Shown piece after piece: positions 61,201 to 64,000 of a DNA stretch of 64,000 nt. Position 1 is the stretch's first letter. Each line of letters opens with the position of its first letter. Both the position numbers and the translations under genes were made by a program. Origin of the DNA: Camellia lanceoleosa (Eukaryota > Streptophyta > Magnoliopsida > Ericales > Theaceae); the NCBI GenBank assembly GCA_025200525.1, contig JANUSC010000367.1, positions 1 to 64,000 on the forward strand, given 5' to 3'. A model generated the notes under the pieces. It was not told the origin of the DNA, did no database searches, and saw only the letters and a program-made list of their open reading frames with translations.

Positions 61201-64000
61201 TCTCACGATTACGGTTCGAACACTCAACACCTATACGATATGTAAATACGGCTATTTACCATTTCACGATTAGGGTTCAACACTCAACACCTATACGGAT
61301 TCTCCAAGACAAGGCAGATATGTAAATACGGCGCTACTTACCATTTCTCACGATTACGGTTCAACACTCAACACCTATACTGGATTCTCTCGACAAGTGG
61401 CAGATATGTAAATACGGGCTTACTTACCATTTCACGATTAGGGTTCAACACTCGAACACCTATACGGATTCTCCCGCACAAGGCGTATATGTAAATACGG
61501 CGCTTATTTACCATTTCACGATTAGGGTTTCAACACTCGAACACCTATACGGATTCTCCTACACAGGGCGTATATGTAAATACGGCGCTTACTTACCATT
61601 TCACACGATTAGGGTTCAACACTCAACACCTATACGGATTCTCCCACAAAGGGCAGATATGTAAATACGCAAGCATTTACCATTTCTCACGATTAGGGTT
61701 CAACACTCAACACCTATACGGATTCTCCTCACAGGCAAGATATGTAAATACGGCGCTTACTTACCATTTCACGACACGGTTCAACACTCAACACCTATAC
61801 GGATTCTCCGCACAAAGATATGTAAATACGGCGCATTTACCATTTTCACGACAGGGTTCAACACTCAACACCTATACGGATTCTCCGCACAAGGGTGATA
61901 TGTAAATACGGCGCATTTACCATTTCACGCATTACGGTTCAACACTCAACACCTATACGGATTCTCCTCGCAAAGGCAGATATGTAAATACGGCTTACTT
62001 ACCATTTCTCACGATTACGGTTCAACACTTCAACACCTATAACGGATTCTCCTAGACAAAGGCGTATATGTAAATACGGAGCATTTACCATTTCACGATT
62101 AGGTTCAACACTCAACACCTATACGGATTCTCCCGCACAAAGGTATATGTAAATACGGCGCTATTTACCATTTCTCACGACAGGGTTCAACACTCAACAC
62201 CTATACGGATTCTCCTACAAAGGCAGATATGTAAATACTTACATTTACCATTTCACGATTACGGTTCAACACTCAACACCTATACGGATTCTCCCGCACA
62301 AAGGCAGATATGTAAATACAAGCTATTTACCATTTCTCACGATTAGGGTTCAACACTCGAACACCTATACGGATTCTCCTACAAAGGGCGTATATGTAAA
62401 TACGGGCAATTACTTACCATTTCTCACGATTAGGGTTCAACACTCAACACCTATACGGATTCTCCTCGCACAAGGGCAGATATGTAAATACACGCTTACT
62501 TACCATTTCTCACGATTACGGTTCAACACTCAACACCTATACGGATTCTCCGCACAAAGGGCAGATATGTAAATACAAGCTATTTACCATTTCTCACGAT
62601 TACGGTTCAACACTCAACACCTATACGGATTCTCCCAAGACAAGGGCGATATGTAAATACGGCATTTACTTACCATTTCACGATTAGGGTTCAACACTCA
62701 ACACCTATACGGATTCTCCCGCATACAGGGCAGATATGTAAATACAAGCTTACTTACCATTTCTCACGATTAGGGTTCGAACACTCAACACCTATAGGAT
62801 TCTCCTCAAGGCAGATATGTAAATACGGGCATTACTTACCATTTCACGATTAGGGTTCAACACTCAACACCTATACGGATTCTCCCGCATAAGGGCAGAT
62901 ATGTAAATACGGCGCTTATTTACCATTTCTCACGATTAGGGTTCAACACTCAACACCTATACGGATTCTCCCGCAAAGGGCAGATATGTAAATACAACGC
63001 TATTTACCATTTCTCACGATTAGGGTTCAACACTCAACACCTATACGGATTCTCCCATACAGGCGTATATGTAAATACGGCGCTTACTTACCATTTCTCA
63101 CGATTAGGGTTCAACACTCAACACCTATACGGATTCTCCCGCATACAAGCAGATATGTAAATACGGCGCTTACTTACCATTTCTCACGATTAGGGTTCAA
63201 CACTCAACACCTATACGATTCTCCGCACAAAGGCGTATATGTAAATACGGCGCTTACTTACCATTTCTCACGATTAGGGTTCGAACACTCAACACCTATA
63301 CGGATTCTCCGCATAAGGGCGTATATGTAAATACGGCGCTTACTTACCATTTCACGATTAGGGTTCAACACTCAACACCTATACGGATTCTCCGCATAGT
63401 GGCAGATATGTAAATACGGCGCATTACTTACCATTTTCACGATTACGGTTCAACACTCGAACACCTATACGGATTCTCCGCACAAGGCAGATATGTAAAT
63501 ACGGCGCTTACTTACCATTTCACGATTACGTTCAACACTCAACACCTATACGGATTCTCCTAGACAAAGGCGTATATGTAAATACTCGCTACTTACCATT
63601 TTCACGATTAGGGTTCAACACTCGAACACCTATACGGATTCTCCGCACAAGGGCGTATATGTAAATACGCGCTTACTTACCATTTCTCACGATTACGGTT
63701 CAACACTCAACACCTATACGGATTCTCCGCACAAGCAGATATGTAAATACGGCGCTTACTTACCATTTCTCACGATTAGGGTTCAACACTCAACACCTAT
63801 ACGGATTCTCCTCGCAAAGGCAGATATGTAAATACGGCTTACTTACCATTTCACGATTAGGGTTCAACACTCAACACCTATACGGATTCTCCTACACTGG
63901 CGTATATGTAAATACGGCGCTTACTTACCATTTCTCACGATTAGGGTTCAACACTCTAACACCTATACGGATTCTCCCGCAAGGGCAGATATGTAAATAC
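52221..64000. repeat. Satellite block 5 (diverged state C, variable 80-88 bp unit)
   Basis: Roughly 135-140 head-to-tail units in the same orientation. The unit keeps AACACCTATACGGATTCTCC and ATATGTAAATAC almost without change. CACGCATTA becomes CACGATTA, GTTCGAACACTCGAACACC mostly becomes GTTCAACACTCAACACC, and GCACAGTGGCAG becomes variable text such as CGCACAAAGGCAG, AGACAAGGCG or TACAAAGGGCG. Length variation sits in two places: between TTCTCC and ATATG, and between AAATAC and TTACCATTTC. Nearly all units use the CCATTTC form, so the two-monomer alternation is lost. Occasional CACGCATTA units remain, for example near 53537, 55365, 58372 and 60870. The block runs off the window end. Confidence 0.97.

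Noticed and set aside
52221..64000. CRISPR-like appearance of regularly spaced conserved and variable segments
   Set aside because: The conserved part is most of the unit, the variable part is only 10-20 bp of related tokens, and the array is continuous with a plant satellite beside LTR elements. There are no cas genes.

Overview
This 64 kb window looks like plant pericentromeric or centromeric heterochromatin. It has no intact single-copy gene. About 39 kb is one tandem satellite in a single orientation, with an 89-bp monomer and, over much of the array, a 178-bp dimer. Three LTR-retrotransposon insertions interrupt it. A plant origin is inferred from the Tat/Ogre-like style of the large element, its LTRs beginning TGTAGACACC, and an antisense gene that resembles the plant-specific plant mobile domain (PMD) family. 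I cannot name the species and do not recognise the satellite.

Layout: satellite 1-4347; an 18.4-kb LTR retrotransposon 4348-22742 with perfect CCTAC target-site duplications; satellite 22743-27247; a probable solo LTR on the minus strand 27248-30088; satellite 30089-41217; a solo LTR of the same family as the large element but inverted, 41218-44876; satellite 44877-about 52220; then a diverged, more variable satellite subfamily from about 52220 to the end.

The large element has two LTRs of about 3.65 kb, a candidate primer-binding site, broken fragments that resemble Tat-type ORF1 and gag, and no recognisable protease, reverse transcriptase, RNase H or integrase. Its 3' half carries a multi-exon PMD-like gene on the minus strand, with splice-site-like borders and a candidate TATA box, but broken by frameshifts. 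The rest is minisatellites. It is best read as a non-autonomous element.

The satellite has three monomer states. State A (for example CTATACGGATTC and AAATACGGCG) predominates at 44877-52220. State B (CTATCTGATTC and AAATCTGGCG) is mixed with A elsewhere. State C (CACGATTA, GTTCAACACTCAACACC) fills 52220-64000. The same small motif changes recur at several places in the monomer and switch between otherwise matching copies, so real subfamilies and systematic read or consensus error both have to be considered. Short translated frames across the satellite are repeat by-products, not genes.
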